A DNA stretch of 64,000 nucleotides from Deinococcus detaillensis (GCF_007280555.1 NZ_VKDB01000002.1:248001-312000); one strand, 5' to 3'; counted from the first letter of the stretch, positions 12,631-23,638 are shown. Notes: a model not told the origin generated them from the letters alone. Numbers and translations: made by a program.

Positions 12631-15600
12631 GTGGTTTCTGCTCAAGGGCAAAGTGAGAAAGGATTGAGGCCGGCCATCCGCGACGATTTGACTCTTCTGC
12701 CTCTCCGGGCAGCTTTAACGTTTGATTTTTTGCAGTTGGGCGGCAAACGGCCCGCCAGCTTGCTGATGTGCGACCTCGACCACCTCAAACTCATCAATGA
12801 CACGCTGGGCCACGCGGCTGGAGATCAAGCGCTCAGAACCCTCAGTGCCGCGCTGGGCAGCCATCAGCGCCCAGACTGGCAGGCTTACCGCCTCGGCGGC
12901 GACGAATTCGCCCTGCTGGCTTCGGTGCCTGCCGCCGAACTGCATCTCTGGGCGCAGCATCTGCTCAGCAGCGTGCAGCGGGCCAGCTTACCTATCAGCG
13001 TCAGTGTCGGTATTGCCGAGGTCGCGCAGAGTGCTGACCTCGGGCAGGTCCTGGCCCAGGCCGACCAGCGCTTATATGCCGCCAAGCGGCGCGGCAAAGC
13101 CCAAATCATCAGCCAGGACGTGGAAAGTCCTTTTGAAACGCCGACACCGCGTCTTCTGGAGCGGGGGCCGTCCTTGGACCAGGGCACTCAGTTTCTGCGG
13201 GCGGCCTTTCAGGGCCAAGCCGCCGAACTCCTCGTCCACGCGCCGCCGGGCGGCGGACTCAGCGCTTTTTTACAGCATTTGGAAGTGGTGGCCCGCACGC
13301 TGGGCTACCAAACCCTGCACCTGTCCGGCAGCGCCGCGCGGGAATGCCAGCATTACGGCGTTTGGGATCAGGCCACCTTGAACGGGCAGCGCCTCAGCGG
13401 CCAGCACCTGACCCCCGCCGCCCAGCCCTTGGCCATCCTCCTTGACCGGCCCGAGTGCTTTGACGCAGCCACTTTAGTGGCCCTGCAACCGCTGCTGCGC
13501 ACCGCTCAGGTGGTGCTGCGCGGGCAAGCGGGAAAACCCGCGTCCGCCGCACTCACCGGGCTGAGTTCCAGCCAGATCACTTTGGAGCCGCTGAGCGAAA
13601 ACGCGCTCGGTGAGCTGCTAGGCCGCGAACGGCTGGAGCCGCAGACGCGCCGCTGGCTTTATCAGCGGGCGGGCGGCTTACCGGCACCGACCCTGCGCTG
13701 GCTGGCCGCCCTGCGGCTCGAAGCTTCGCTGCGCCGCGAAACGCTGACCCACCTGCTGTCGAGTTTGACGAGCGACTGGGAAACAGCCGTTGCCTATCAG
13801 TTGACCCAGCCGCTGCTGTGGCCCCGGCCCCTGCTGTATGGCCGGCGTACAGAGCTGCAAGAAGCGGTCAAGCGGCTAAGCCTCGGCTCCTTGCTGACCA
13901 TCACCGGGCCAGCCGGACGCGGCAAAACCCGCTTGGCCGAGCAAATCTTGGGCGAGTTGGGCAGTCATTTCGCCCGCGTTCAGAGTGTCAGTCTCAGCGG
14001 AACGCTCGGACCTGAGATGACGCTCTCCCGCCTCGCCGAAGCGTTGCTGGGCCGTCCCAGCGAACGGGTCGATCTGGCCAGTCTGGGCCGCTTGCTGGCG
14101 CGGCAACCCACCTTGCTGCTGCTTGATGAACCCGCCGAGCAGCAGTTGAGCGCTCAGATGTTAGAGACGCTGCTTTCTTCCGCGCCGCTGAGCCGCATTA
14201 TCGTCACGGCTCGGGCTCCGCTGGGCGCACAGCACGAAAGCGTCCTAGCTTTGGAGCCGCTCAGCGAGCAAAGCGTGACGGCGGCCCTGCAAGAGAAAAG
14301 CCGGAGCCGCCTGAGCGCCGCGCAGCTCAGGCAAATGGCCGATTGGATCAGCGGCGAGCCGCTGCGCTTGTCGGCGGCCGCCGCGCTGCTGAACGCTGAT
14401 CCAGCCAGCGCCGCCCAGCGCCTCGGGAGCGGGGAGCCTTATCCAGCTTGGCTTTTGCTGGGCGGTTACGAACGCCGTGTCCTGGCCGCGATGAGCAGTG
14501 TCAGCGGCCCGTTTGAACTGAGCTGGGCAGAAGCGCTGTCGGGCGCGTCACCGTTTTTGTTGGGGGCGCTGCGCGATCAGCAGTATCTTCAGGCGGTAGG
14601 CGGCGGCCTTTACCGGCTGGCCGGCGCTCTGGGCGCGGGAGCGCAGACCGTTTGGCACACTTCACCTGACCTGCGCCGCCAAGTTGGCCAGAGGGCGCTG
14701 AGGCAGCTTCAGCGGCTCCTCGGCGCTCAGCCGGAAGGCAGCGCCGCTTGGTACATGCAACTCGATCAGCATTACCCGACGGTGAGGGCGGTGGTGGCCG
14801 GTTTGCTGCTGCGCCCCGCTCCGCTGAGCCGCGAGCTGGCCGAGGTGCTGCTCGGCTTGCTGCCTTACCGCTTGTCGCGGGGCTACTTGCCCGAAGCCCG
14901 CGCCGAGCTGGAACTGGCTCTTCAGCGCGGCACGGCGCTGGACGTGGGTTGGCGTCAGCGCCTTGGACTGGCGCTCGCTTCGGTGGCCCAGCAGTGCGGC
15001 GACCACGCGGCGGCACAAACGTATCTCAGCGGCCTAGAGCATTTGTCCGTTCCATTGTTGTGGAAAAGCACCCCACCAATTCCACTTCCATCTGCTCTAG
15101 CACATAGTTCACTCGCTCCGCTCGGTCATAAAAGTCTTGCAACTTTTACGACAAATTCTCTGGCGCAGCCGAACTCGCTGGCCGAAGCGTCGCTCATCGA
15201 AGCCCGCTTGCTGCACCGCCGCAGCTTGTATATCCAGAGTCACGCGCTTTACCGGGCCATTGGCGCTCAGCCGGACTTGCCGCTGCGCCTAAAGGTAAAG
15301 GCGATGGAAGGCCAAGCCCGCGCCGCCGTTTATTTGGGCCAACTGAACGAAGCTCAGCACCAAATCGGGACTGTGGTGAACCACGTCGAGCGCCACCTTG
15401 AAGAATGGGGCGAACTCCTGCTCAGCGACGTTCTGAACACGGCGGCGCTGGTGGCCACCGAGCAGCGCCGTCTCAGCGACGCCAAAGCTTTGTTTGAGCG
15501 GACGCTGGAGATTCATCGGCGCTACGGGCACCGCGCTGGACTGACGCTCAATTTGACGGGCTTGGCCTGGGTCTTGCTGCTCAGCGGCGACTTCCAGCGC

Positions 15601-15993
15601 AGCGCTGAACTGACCCGCCAAGTGCTGCGCCAAGCCCAGGACGCCGGACGCCTATGGGAAGAAGCCAACGCGCTGATCAATTTGGGCCACGCCCTGACGC
15701 GTAGCGGCGAGCTGACGCAGGCCCGCCAAACCTACCGGCAAGGCGGCACATTGGCGCTGCAACACGACGCACCCTCTTTGGTGGCCGAAGCGCTGGGCGG
15801 CCTCGCCGAAGTGCTGAGCGGCGAAGGTCAGCAAGGACTTGCCCGCAGCGTGCTGAGCGCGGCGCTAGCGCACTCTGGGGCAAACGCAGAGGTACGCCAG
15901 TATTTTTCTGCCCTGATTGCCAAGCTCGGGCCGCTGCCGGCATTTGCTGAATCCGGCGAGTCGGCAGATTGGAAACAGTGGCTGCAAAGTTAA
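12631..15993 (+). CDS. GGDEF domain fused to tandem ATPase-like modules and TPRs
   Basis: This 1120-residue cytoplasmic protein starts at GTG 12631 (TTG about 12664 is an alternative). Residues 20-165 are a GGDEF domain with an intact motif (residues 89-93) and no RxxD site. Residues about 185-390 look like a degenerate ATPase module whose P-loop position reads APPGGGLSAF, without the lysine. An intact second NTPase follows (GPAGRGKT at 426-433; LLLLDEP near 496), of the MalT/STAND kind. The last ~350 residues are TPR-like helical repeats, interrupted at about 15034-15162 by a Ser/Pro/Leu-rich insert matching a palindromic DNA element. No DNA-binding domain is seen. A ligand-triggered, nucleotide-switched diguanylate cyclase is the simplest inference. 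Confidence 0.75.
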   Translation: MVSAQGQSEKGLRPAIRDDLTLLPLRAALTFDFLQLGGKRPASLLMCDLDHLKLINDTLGHAAGDQALRTLSAALGSHQRPDWQAYRLGGDEFALLASVPAAELHLWAQHLLSSVQRASLPISVSVGIAEVAQSADLGQVLAQADQRLYAAKRRGKAQIISQDVESPFETPTPRLLERGPSLDQGTQFLRAAFQGQAAELLVHAPPGGGLSAFLQHLEVVARTLGYQTLHLSGSAARECQHYGVWDQATLNGQRLSGQHLTPAAQPLAILLDRPECFDAATLVALQPLLRTAQVVLRGQAGKPASAALTGLSSSQITLEPLSENALGELLGRERLEPQTRRWLYQRAGGLPAPTLRWLAALRLEASLRRETLTHLLSSLTSDWETAVAYQLTQPLLWPRPLLYGRRTELQEAVKRLSLGSLLTITGPAGRGKTRLAEQILGELGSHFARVQSVSLSGTLGPEMTLSRLAEALLGRPSERVDLASLGRLLARQPTLLLLDEPAEQQLSAQMLETLLSSAPLSRIIVTARAPLGAQHESVLALEPLSEQSVTAALQEKSRSRLSAAQLRQMADWISGEPLRLSAAAALLNADPASAAQRLGSGEPYPAWLLLGGYERRVLAAMSSVSGPFELSWAEALSGASPFLLGALRDQQYLQAVGGGLYRLAGALGAGAQTVWHTSPDLRRQVGQRALRQLQRLLGAQPEGSAAWYMQLDQHYPTVRAVVAGLLLRPAPLSRELAEVLLGLLPYRLSRGYLPEARAELELALQRGTALDVGWRQRLGLALASVAQQCGDHAAAQTYLSGLEHLSVPLLWKSTPPIPLPSALAHSSLAPLGHKSLATFTTNSLAQPNSLAEASLIEARLLHRRSLYIQSHALYRAIGAQPDLPLRLKVKAMEGQARAAVYLGQLNEAQHQIGTVVNHVERHLEEWGELLLSDVLNTAALVATEQRRLSDAKALFERTLEIHRRYGHRAGLTLNLTGLAWVLLLSGDFQRSAELTRQVLRQAQDAGRLWEEANALINLGHALTRSGELTQARQTYRQGGTLALQHDAPSLVAEALGGLAEVLSGEGQQGLARSVLSAALAHSGANAEVRQYFSALIAKLGPLPAFAESGESADWKQWLQS
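15034..15162 (+). repeat. Palindromic repeat-like element inserted in frame in the TPR region
   Basis: About 129 bp (a multiple of three) differ in composition from the flanking TPR code. The element holds two inverted repeats: CTAGAGCA (15034-15041) with TGCTCTAG (15093-15100), and GTCATAAAAGT with ACTTTTACGAC separated by 6 nt near its end. It is translated as a low-complexity Ser/Pro/Leu linker. It resembles the small interspersed repeats known in Deinococcus genomes. The right-hand boundary is approximate. Confidence 0.55.
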
Positions 15994-16021
15994 GGAGAAA
16001 ATCCGGCAGGAAAAGCGCTGC

Positions 16022-16840
16022 TCAGTACACCGCCCCGCCCCGTTCCTCCGCTTGACCGGACGCGCCCGTCAAATCGGCCTTGAACTTGCTGGCCAGCTCC
16101 CGCGTCGCCCTCGCCAGCAGCGAAGTGTCTACTCCCACCGCCACGAAGGTGCAGCCCAGTTCCAGATACCGCCTCGCCTGCGCTTCGTCGCTGGTCAGGA
16201 TGCCCGCCGCCTTGCCCGCCGCCCGAATGCGGGCAACCGCGTCCTCAATGGCGCTGATGACTTCGGGGTGATTGGGGTTTCCGAGGTGCCCCAGACTGGC
16301 GCTGAGGTCAGCCGGGCCGATGAACAAGCCCGCTACGCCTTCCACGGCGGCAATTTCGTCTAGGGCCGCCAAGCCGGAGCGCGACTCGATTTGCACCAAC
16401 AAGCAAATTTCAGCGTCGGCCCGCGTCACGTAATCGGCCACGCGGTTCCAGCGCGAAGCACGCGCCAGAGCGCTGCCCACGCCGCGAATCCCCTGCGGCG
16501 GATAGCGGGTGGCCCGCACCAGCTCACGGGCCTGCTCGGCGCTTTCTACCATCGGCACCAAAATGGTCTGGACACCCAAGTCAAGGTACTGCTTGATCAT
16601 CCAGGTTTCGCCGCTGGGCGGGCGCACGATCGGCGTGACCGGGTAAGCCGCCAGCGCTTGAAGTTGCCGCAAGGTACTGCGGACGTCATTCGGCGCGTGT
16701 TCGCCGTCGATCAGCAGCCAGTCGAAGCCCGCTCCGGCGCTGATCTCGGCGCAGTAGGAATCGGCCAAGCCCAACCACAGCCCGATTTGCGGCTTCCCGG
16801 CTTGCAAGTGCAGGGCAAAGGTATTCACGAGGCCGCTCAT
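16022..16840 (-). CDS. hpaI: 4-hydroxy-2-oxoheptanedioate aldolase
   Basis: This 272-residue class II aldolase splits 4-hydroxy-2-oxoheptane-1,7-dioate into pyruvate and succinate semialdehyde, the last step of the homoprotocatechuate meta-cleavage pathway. The HpaI/HpcH family residues are visible: the active-site His in [10 protein letters not shown], Arg in IVRPP, and metal-binding Glu and Asp in QIESRSG and [10 protein letters not shown]. The start ATG at 16840 overlaps the hpaH stop as ATGA; the longer upstream frame runs through hpaH and is rejected. It is the last gene of the hpa operon and converges with the GGDEF-ATPase gene across 28 bp. Length is normal for the family. Confidence 0.92.
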   Translation of the reverse strand: MSGLVNTFALHLQAGKPQIGLWLGLADSYCAEISAGAGFDWLLIDGEHAPNDVRSTLRQLQALAAYPVTPIVRPPSGETWMIKQYLDLGVQTILVPMVESAEQARELVRATRYPPQGIRGVGSALARASRWNRVADYVTRADAEICLLVQIESRSGLAALDEIAAVEGVAGLFIGPADLSASLGHLGNPNHPEVISAIEDAVARIRAAGKAAGILTSDEAQARRYLELGCTFVAVGVDTSLLARATRELASKFKADLTGASGQAEERGGAVY

Positions 16841-17643
16841 AGGGAGAACCTGAACCCGATGCCGCCCAACTCGCCGTAATCGGCGTGGAAGGTGTCGCCC
16901 GCCGCCGCGTCTACCGGACGGGTAAACGAACCGGCCAAGATGGTTTGCCCTGCCCTGAGCGTCACGCCGTGCGGGTGCAGTTTGTTGGCCAGCCACGCCA
17001 CGCCGTTGGCCGGATGGTTGAGCACCCCAGCCGCCACGCCGGTTTCTTCGATGACGCCGTTGCGGTAGAGCAGAGCGCCCACCCAGCGCAGGTCGGCAGC
17101 GTCAGGACGCACGGGACGTCCCCCCAAAACGATGCCCGCGTTGGCGGCGTTGTCGCTGATGGTGTCGTAGACTTTGCGGGTCACGCCGGTTTCTTTGTCG
17201 GTGCGCTCGATACGGGCGTCAATAATTTCGATAGCCGGAACGACGTAAGTTGTGGCCTTCAAGACATCAAAGACGCTGCAATTGGGCCCGCTCAAGTCGC
17301 GCTCCAGCAAAAAGGCCAATTCCACTTCCACTTTTGGCTGAGTAAACCGTGAAATAGGCAACTCAGAGCCCTGACTGAACACCATATCGTCAAGCAGCAC
17401 GCCATAATCTGGTTCGCTAATGTTGGATGACATTTGCATAGCGCGGGAAGTCAGACCTATTTTGTGGCCGTAAATACTGCGCCCCTTGCTGACTTTGTGG
17501 GCCACCCAAGCTGCCTGCACGGCGTAGGCATCTTCAATGGTGATTTCGGGATATTGAAGCGAGAGTTGACGAATTTGAACGCGCGTTTGCTCAGCATTGT
17601 GAAGCCTGAGCACCGCGTCCTGAATTTGATCGGGCGTCAGCAT
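16837..17643 (-). CDS. hpaH: 2-oxo-hept-4-ene-1,7-dioate hydratase
   Basis: This 268-residue enzyme hydrates 2-oxo-hept-4-ene-1,7-dioate to the substrate of HpaI. It belongs to the MhpD/HpcG branch of the fumarylacetoacetase superfamily. Metal-binding acidic residues are seen in KVEVELAF and in EIIDARI. The start at 17643 is chosen because ATG is preceded by GAGGAAGGA; an in-frame upstream extension of 24 residues lacks such a site and overlaps hpaF. It sits 10 bp after the hpaF stop and overlaps hpaI by 4 bp, so all three are translated as one block. Confidence 0.92.
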   Translation of the reverse strand: MLTPDQIQDAVLRLHNAEQTRVQIRQLSLQYPEITIEDAYAVQAAWVAHKVSKGRSIYGHKIGLTSRAMQMSSNISEPDYGVLLDDMVFSQGSELPISRFTQPKVEVELAFLLERDLSGPNCSVFDVLKATTYVVPAIEIIDARIERTDKETGVTRKVYDTISDNAANAGIVLGGRPVRPDAADLRWVGALLYRNGVIEETGVAAGVLNHPANGVAWLANKLHPHGVTLRAGQTILAGSFTRPVDAAAGDTFHADYGELGGIGFRFSL

Positions 17644-17653
17644 TTGTCCTTCC

Positions 17654-18037
17654 TCATAGCGCCGCCTGCTTATAACGCTCGTGGATATTGTTTTTCTTCC
17701 ACGTTTCCACTTCACCGATCTCTAGCGAAAGCGCGATTTTCCTTGACGAAAAAGCGTCGGCGAAATGTTCTTTCAGCACGTCGAACAGTTCATCTCCGGT
17801 GATCTGCTTCATCTCCTCGCTGCGGCCCGTACCGATTTTGAGGGTGACATGCACGAAAGCGTCGTCGTGTTGGCCGTCAGCGACGACGTATTCGGTCAGC
17901 TTGACGGCGCGGGCGCGGATACCGCCGATGGGGTAAACATCGCCCCTCGCAATCAGAACGGCGTTTAATCTGGACAAAAGCTCACGAATACGCGGCTCTT
18001 TAAGGTTATCGGTGTATTCCACCGTTAAATGAGGCAT
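17654..18037 (-). CDS. hpaF: 5-carboxymethyl-2-hydroxymuconate delta-isomerase
   Basis: This 127-residue tautomerase moves a double bond in 5-carboxymethyl-2-hydroxymuconate. The protein begins MPHLTVEYT: Pro2 becomes the catalytic N-terminal proline after Met removal, as in the 4-oxalocrotonate tautomerase superfamily. The size fits CHMI, about 125 residues. Its ATG shares one base with the hpaG stop (TAATG), which fixes the start and rules out the 18-residue upstream extension. The position between hpaG and hpaH supports the assignment. Confidence 0.9.
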   Translation of the reverse strand: MPHLTVEYTDNLKEPRIRELLSRLNAVLIARGDVYPIGGIRARAVKLTEYVVADGQHDDAFVHVTLKIGTGRSEEMKQITGDELFDVLKEHFADAFSSRKIALSLEIGEVETWKKNNIHERYKQAAL

Positions 18038-18822
18038 TACGTCCGAGCTCCCTCGTCGGCGATGAGCGGTTCGGCGCTTTCGTCTTCCCATTGAATGTCA
18101 TTTTCCAGGGCTTCTAAGCCGTCAATTTCCAGGCGCATCACGTCGCCGGGCCCCACGTGACTGACCCCTTTGGGCGTGCCGGTCAAAATAACGTCGCCCG
18201 CTTCCAGAGTCATGAAGCGTGACATAAATTCAATCAGTTCGGGGGCTTTTAAGATCATATCGCGGGTGTTGCCTTCTTGGCGGAGTTCGCCATTGACGTA
18301 GGCCCGCAGGCCCAAGTTGTAGGGGTTGGGCACTTCGTCGGCACTGACCAGATACGGCCCCAGCGGCCCGAAGGTGTCCCAGCCCTTGGCCCTCATCGGC
18401 GGGCGGTGATAATTGGAGACATAGTCGCGCACCACCAGATCGTTGGCAATGGTGTAACCGCCCACGTAGTCTTCGGCATCCTTGGCCTTGACCCGCCGAG
18501 CGTCGCGCCCAATCACGATGCCGAGTTCGACTTCGTAGTGCATGAACTTCGCGCCGCGCGGGTAAATCACCGTTCCGCCGTGCGGCAAGAGGCTGGTGTT
18601 GGGCTTGAGGAACATCACCGGCTCCTCGGGGGCCTTGAAACCCAGTTCGGCCACATGGTCGGCGTAATTGAGCGCCAGCGCGATGACTTTGCCGGGCTTG
18701 AGCGGCAGCAGAAATTGCACGTCCTCGGGGCGGTGTGTTTCGCCTGCCGCGTCGTAGAGCAGGCCGTCTTTGAGAACGCCGTTGTGCTGGCGGCCTTTTG
18801 AAATGAAGCGGGCAGTTTTCAT
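18037..18822 (-). CDS. hpaG: 5-oxopent-3-ene-1,2,5-tricarboxylate decarboxylase / isomerase (FAH family)
   Basis: This 261-residue protein belongs to the fumarylacetoacetate hydrolase fold. In the hpa pathway it decarboxylates 5-oxopent-3-ene-1,2,5-tricarboxylate and isomerises the product. Metal ligands typical of the family appear as Glu pairs in HYEVELGIVIG and Asp in ANDLVVRD. The C-terminal VILTGTPKGVSHVGPGD block is characteristic. This is a single-domain HpaG; some bacteria have a duplicated two-domain form, and no second copy is present here. The ATG is preceded by GAGAAG. The gene is coupled to hpaF by a TAATG overlap and lies 28 bp after hpaC. Confidence 0.88.
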   Translation of the reverse strand: MKTARFISKGRQHNGVLKDGLLYDAAGETHRPEDVQFLLPLKPGKVIALALNYADHVAELGFKAPEEPVMFLKPNTSLLPHGGTVIYPRGAKFMHYEVELGIVIGRDARRVKAKDAEDYVGGYTIANDLVVRDYVSNYHRPPMRAKGWDTFGPLGPYLVSADEVPNPYNLGLRAYVNGELRQEGNTRDMILKAPELIEFMSRFMTLEAGDVILTGTPKGVSHVGPGDVMRLEIDGLEALENDIQWEDESAEPLIADEGART

Positions 18823-18850
18823 GGATTTGATCTTCTCGTTGCTTGTTTTT

Positions 18851-19357
18851 TCATAACATGACTCCCATTTTTTCTACTTCCGGCGGCAAGACGGCGGTCA
18901 GGCCCCTGTAAGTACCCCCGAAATAAGCCAGCGGCACTTTATCGCTGATGCAGGTGGCCTGAACTTCGCCCACGAACAAGGTGTGGTCGCCGCCTTCGTA
19001 CGTTTGGTATTTGGAGCAGGCCAACTGCGCCGCCGCGCCGCTGAGCACCGGCAGGCCGCCGAGTTCGCTCCAGGCGATGTTGAGGCCCGCGTCCGGACGG
19101 CCTGCGAAGTGATTGCTGAGCAGCTGCTGACTTTGCGAGAGAATGTTGACCGCGAACGCCCCGCCCTGCTCCAAAACGGCGTGCATCATGGCCCGCTTAT
19201 CCACGCTGATGAGAATCAGCGGCGGATTCATGCTGACCGAAACGAAAGCGCTGGCGGTCATGCCACGTTTTTCGCCGTCTTGTAGGGCGGTGATGATGGT
19301 TACGCCGCTGGCAAACCTGCCAAGCGCGGCGCGGAACTCTTGGGAGGAGATGGGCAT
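18851..19357 (-). CDS. hpaC: 4-hydroxyphenylacetate 3-monooxygenase, flavin reductase component
   Basis: This 168-residue NAD(P)H:flavin oxidoreductase supplies reduced FAD to HpaB. The flavin reductase-like fold is shown by GRFASGVTIIT at the N-terminus, the GMTASAFVSVSMNPPLILIS strand region that cradles the flavin, and NHFAGRPD further on. The ATG has AAGGAG 5 nt upstream. It is separated from hpaD by 170 bp, the only sizeable gap in the operon, and that gap holds a hairpin. It could therefore be expressed at a different level from hpaEBD. Other short-chain flavin reductases look alike, but the operon context makes HpaC the best call. Confidence 0.88.
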   Translation of the reverse strand: MPISSQEFRAALGRFASGVTIITALQDGEKRGMTASAFVSVSMNPPLILISVDKRAMMHAVLEQGGAFAVNILSQSQQLLSNHFAGRPDAGLNIAWSELGGLPVLSGAAAQLACSKYQTYEGGDHTLFVGEVQATCISDKVPLAYFGGTYRGLTAVLPPEVEKMGVML

Positions 19358-19493
19358 TTGGCTCCTTTTTGGGGCAGGTGATGATGACTGTGGTCAATCT
19401 ATGATGAAAGAACAGTAACCGTATGGCTGGTGACTCGTAGGAAAAGCCGTTCGTCAGGGGCGGCGACGCGGAAAGAGCGGTGGACAACGTGAA

Positions 19494-19511
19494 CTTGCTT
19501 GTTTCAGCAAG
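19494..19511 (-). other. Hairpin in the hpaD-hpaC gap
   Basis: CTTGCT (19494-19499) and AGCAAG (19506-19511) form a perfect 6-bp stem with a 6-nt loop, 17 nt after the hpaD stop. There is no clear U-run. It may be a partial terminator or an mRNA-stabilising structure separating hpaEBD from hpaCGFHI. Confidence 0.4.
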
Positions 19512-19527
19512 CTGTCCCCCAGCACTC

Positions 19528-20506
19528 TCAGATCACATGCACCGGCAATCCCACCAACTCGCCCGCTTTGGCCTCGACCCAGCCGCCCTCGAAGGCTTCC
19601 AGCGGCGCGGCTTCTTCAAACCAGCTTTTGGGTGTTTTTGCGCCCCACAACGTCTGGCGGCGCGGATCGTCCAGCGCCCAGCGGATCGGCTCGAAGTCGG
19701 GGTCGGCGGTGACGTAATCGCTGGTATACAGCTCGATGCGGTGGCCGTCAGGGTCACGGATGTACAGGAAAAAAGCGTTGCTGACGCCGTGTCTGCCGGG
19801 GCCGCGCTCAATGGCTTCGGGCATCCGCGCTCCGGCCAGAATGTCGCACAGGCGAATAATGCTCTGCATATCGGGCATCCAGTAAGCGAAGTGATGCAGC
19901 CTCGGCCCAGTGCCGTTGGTGAGCGCCAGGTCGTGCACGCTGCCCCGGCGCTGAATCCACGCCGCCCAGATGCGGCCCTTGTCATCTTCGGTAAATTCGC
20001 TGAGCCGGAAGCCGAGGTTGTCCATGTACCAGCGCATCACGCCTTCCACGTCGGGCGTCATCACGTTTATGTGATCAATGCGCTGGAGGCCCGCGCCCCG
20101 GTGCAAGTGGTAATCTTGCAAGAGCCACTGGTGCTTGACCGACTCGGCGTAGAAGGCCACCGGCACGCCGAATGGGTCCTGAAAGCGCAGCAGCTTGGGC
20201 CGGTCCAGCTCGGTTTCCCAGCGGTAGGGAATGCTTTGCCTGTCCAATAACGCGGTCATGGCGTCCAGATCGGCGGGCGTTCCCACCCGGTAGGCCAGAT
20301 GCTTGACGCCTGCTTCCGGTGCGAGTTCCAGCTTGAGCGTCCACTCGCGGTCTTCATTGCCGCGCAGGTAGAGTGCGCCCTCGGTCTCGTGGAGGATATT
20401 TAGACCCATTAAGTCTACGTAGAAATATTTGGAACGCTCCAGATCGGTGACGTAAAAAATACCGTGAGCGATGCGGATGACATTCGGCTGCTGAGTTGAA
20501 ACAGGG

Positions 20507-20514
<8 letters not shown>
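19528..20514 (-). CDS. hpaD: 3,4-dihydroxyphenylacetate (homoprotocatechuate) 2,3-dioxygenase
   Basis: This 328-residue extradiol ring-cleavage enzyme of the vicinal oxygen chelate (VOC) fold opens homoprotocatechuate to 5-carboxymethyl-2-hydroxymuconic semialdehyde. Two VOC repeats are visible, and the His-His-Glu metal triad can be placed in [20 protein letters not shown] and [10 protein letters not shown]. This is the VOC type found in Gram-positive bacteria and Deinococcus-Thermus, unrelated to the E. coli HpcB-type enzyme. It overlaps the hpaB end by 8 bp, indicating coupled translation. Confidence 0.92.
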
Positions 20515-21997
<1,483 letters not shown>

Positions 21998-22057
21998 GGG
22001 GAACTCCTTTTTTTGTGGGGGTGTGGGGTGAGTCGTGGAAAGAGCCGCGCAACCGCC

Positions 22058-23569
22058 TTAACTTCCCCCCAACTTCGCCGCCCGGTGCCCATCCAGATTC
22101 ACGGCGATATTCTTCGTTTCCATATAAAAATCAAAGCTGTAGTCGCCGCCGTCGCGCCCGATGCCGCTGGCTTTCATGCCGCCGAACGGGCTGGGCAGGT
22201 GGCGTACATTCTCCGAGTTGACCCAAATCATCCCCACGTCCAGCCCCTGCGCAAAACGGTGAGCGCGGGTCAGGTCGTTCGTCCAGAGGTAGCCCGCCAG
22301 ACCGTAGGGCACGTCGTTGGCGATCCGCAGGGCGTCGGCCTCGTCCTCGAAGGGAATGACGGTCAGCACCGGCCCAAAGATTTCTTCCTGGGCGATTCGC
22401 ATGTCGCTGCGGGCATTGGTGAACAGCGTCGGGCGCACGTAATTGCCTACCTCGCCGATGCGCTCACCGCCCACCGCCACCGTCGCGCCGTCTTGCTTGG
22501 CGATGTCAAAGTAGCTGCACACCTTCTCGAACTGGCGCAGGTGAATCAGCGGCCCGACCTCAGTGGCAGGGTCGAGAGGATCGCCCACTTTGATATTGGA
22601 GACGCGCTCAGCCAGCTTCTCCACGAACCCGTCGTGAATACTGCGCTCCACCAGCAGGCGGCTCGACGACGTGCAGCGCTGTCCGTTGAGGCTGTAGAGC
22701 ATGAACACGGCGGCGTCCAGAGCGCGGTCTAAATCGGCGTCGGCAAACACCACCACCGGATTCTTACCGCCCAGTTCCAGATGCACGCGCTTGAGGGTGT
22801 CGGCCCCCTGCTTCTGAATGAGGCTGCCAGTGCTGCTCTCGCCGATGAAAGCAATCGCCTTGATGTGGGGATGCTCGGTGAGCGCCTTGCCCGCCGTTTC
22901 GCCGTAGCCGTGGACGAGGTTGATGACGCCCGCCGGAATGCCGGCTTCGTGCATAATCTCGGCCAGCAGCGTGGCCGTCACCGGACTCCATTCGGCGGGC
23001 TTGTGAACCACCGTGCAGCCGGACGCCAGCGCGGGCGCGATCTTCCAGCTCGACAGCATAAAGGGCGTGTTCCAGGGGGTGATGATCCCGACGGGGCCAA
23101 TCGGCTGGCGCAGGGTGTAATTCAAAAATCCGGCGGTGGGCAGGCTCAGCCCGTCCTGGGCAGCCTCTGCGCGGTCAGCGAAAAAGCGGAAGTTCTCGGC
23201 GGCCCGCACCGCTGCCGATTTCATGAAGCGGATGGCTTGTCCGGTGTCCATGCTCTCGGCCAGCGCGAGTTCCTCTGCGCGTTCCTCGATCAGCGCGGCG
23301 ACTTTGTAGAGAAGTTTGCGGCGGGCCTTACCGTCCAGCGCTTTCCAGGCGGGAAAAGCGTCCCAGGCGGCCTGCGCGGCGCGGTCAATGTCGCGGGCGT
23401 CACCGCTGGCTGCCACCGTCAGCAGAGAGTTGTCGGTGGGCGTGTGGACTTCAAACGTCTCACCGTTGGCAGAGTCTTGCCACTCGCCGCCGATAAAGTG
23501 CTTGAGGCGGCGCTTGAAAAGGGTTTGGCGCAGTTGCTCGGCGGGCTTGGGGGAAGGTACGGCAGTCAT
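22058..23569 (-). CDS. hpaE: 5-carboxymethyl-2-hydroxymuconate semialdehyde dehydrogenase
   Basis: This 503-residue NAD-dependent aldehyde dehydrogenase oxidises the ring-cleavage product made by HpaD. Catalytic residues are clear: Glu in LELGGKNPVVVF and Cys in LNGQRCTSSSRLLVE. The N-terminus has the FIGGEWQDSANGETFEV strand pattern of the family. The start at 23569 is set by AGGAGG 5 nt upstream; the 28-residue upstream extension runs into the promoter region and is rejected. It is the first gene of the hpa operon, divergent from the PucR-type regulator. Sequence alone cannot separate it from other ALDHs; the operon fixes the substrate. Confidence 0.92.
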   Translation of the reverse strand: MTAVPSPKPAEQLRQTLFKRRLKHFIGGEWQDSANGETFEVHTPTDNSLLTVAASGDARDIDRAAQAAWDAFPAWKALDGKARRKLLYKVAALIEERAEELALAESMDTGQAIRFMKSAAVRAAENFRFFADRAEAAQDGLSLPTAGFLNYTLRQPIGPVGIITPWNTPFMLSSWKIAPALASGCTVVHKPAEWSPVTATLLAEIMHEAGIPAGVINLVHGYGETAGKALTEHPHIKAIAFIGESSTGSLIQKQGADTLKRVHLELGGKNPVVVFADADLDRALDAAVFMLYSLNGQRCTSSSRLLVERSIHDGFVEKLAERVSNIKVGDPLDPATEVGPLIHLRQFEKVCSYFDIAKQDGATVAVGGERIGEVGNYVRPTLFTNARSDMRIAQEEIFGPVLTVIPFEDEADALRIANDVPYGLAGYLWTNDLTRAHRFAQGLDVGMIWVNSENVRHLPSPFGGMKASGIGRDGGDYSFDFYMETKNIAVNLDGHRAAKLGGS

Positions 23570-23609
23570 TGAACCTCCTGAGTTGAACGAAGCAAATTGT
23601 CTTTGGCTC

Positions 23610-23638
23610 ACTTTAAGCGCCCGTCCCAGCCTGTACAA
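23610..23638 (-). promoter_or_regulatory. Putative hpa operon promoter
   Basis: On the minus strand TTGTAC (23638-23633) and TAAAGT (23615-23610) are separated by exactly 17 bp, about 40 bp upstream of hpaE. A near-palindrome around GTAC (CCTTGTACAGG) covers the -35 box and could bind a regulator. Confidence 0.45.
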
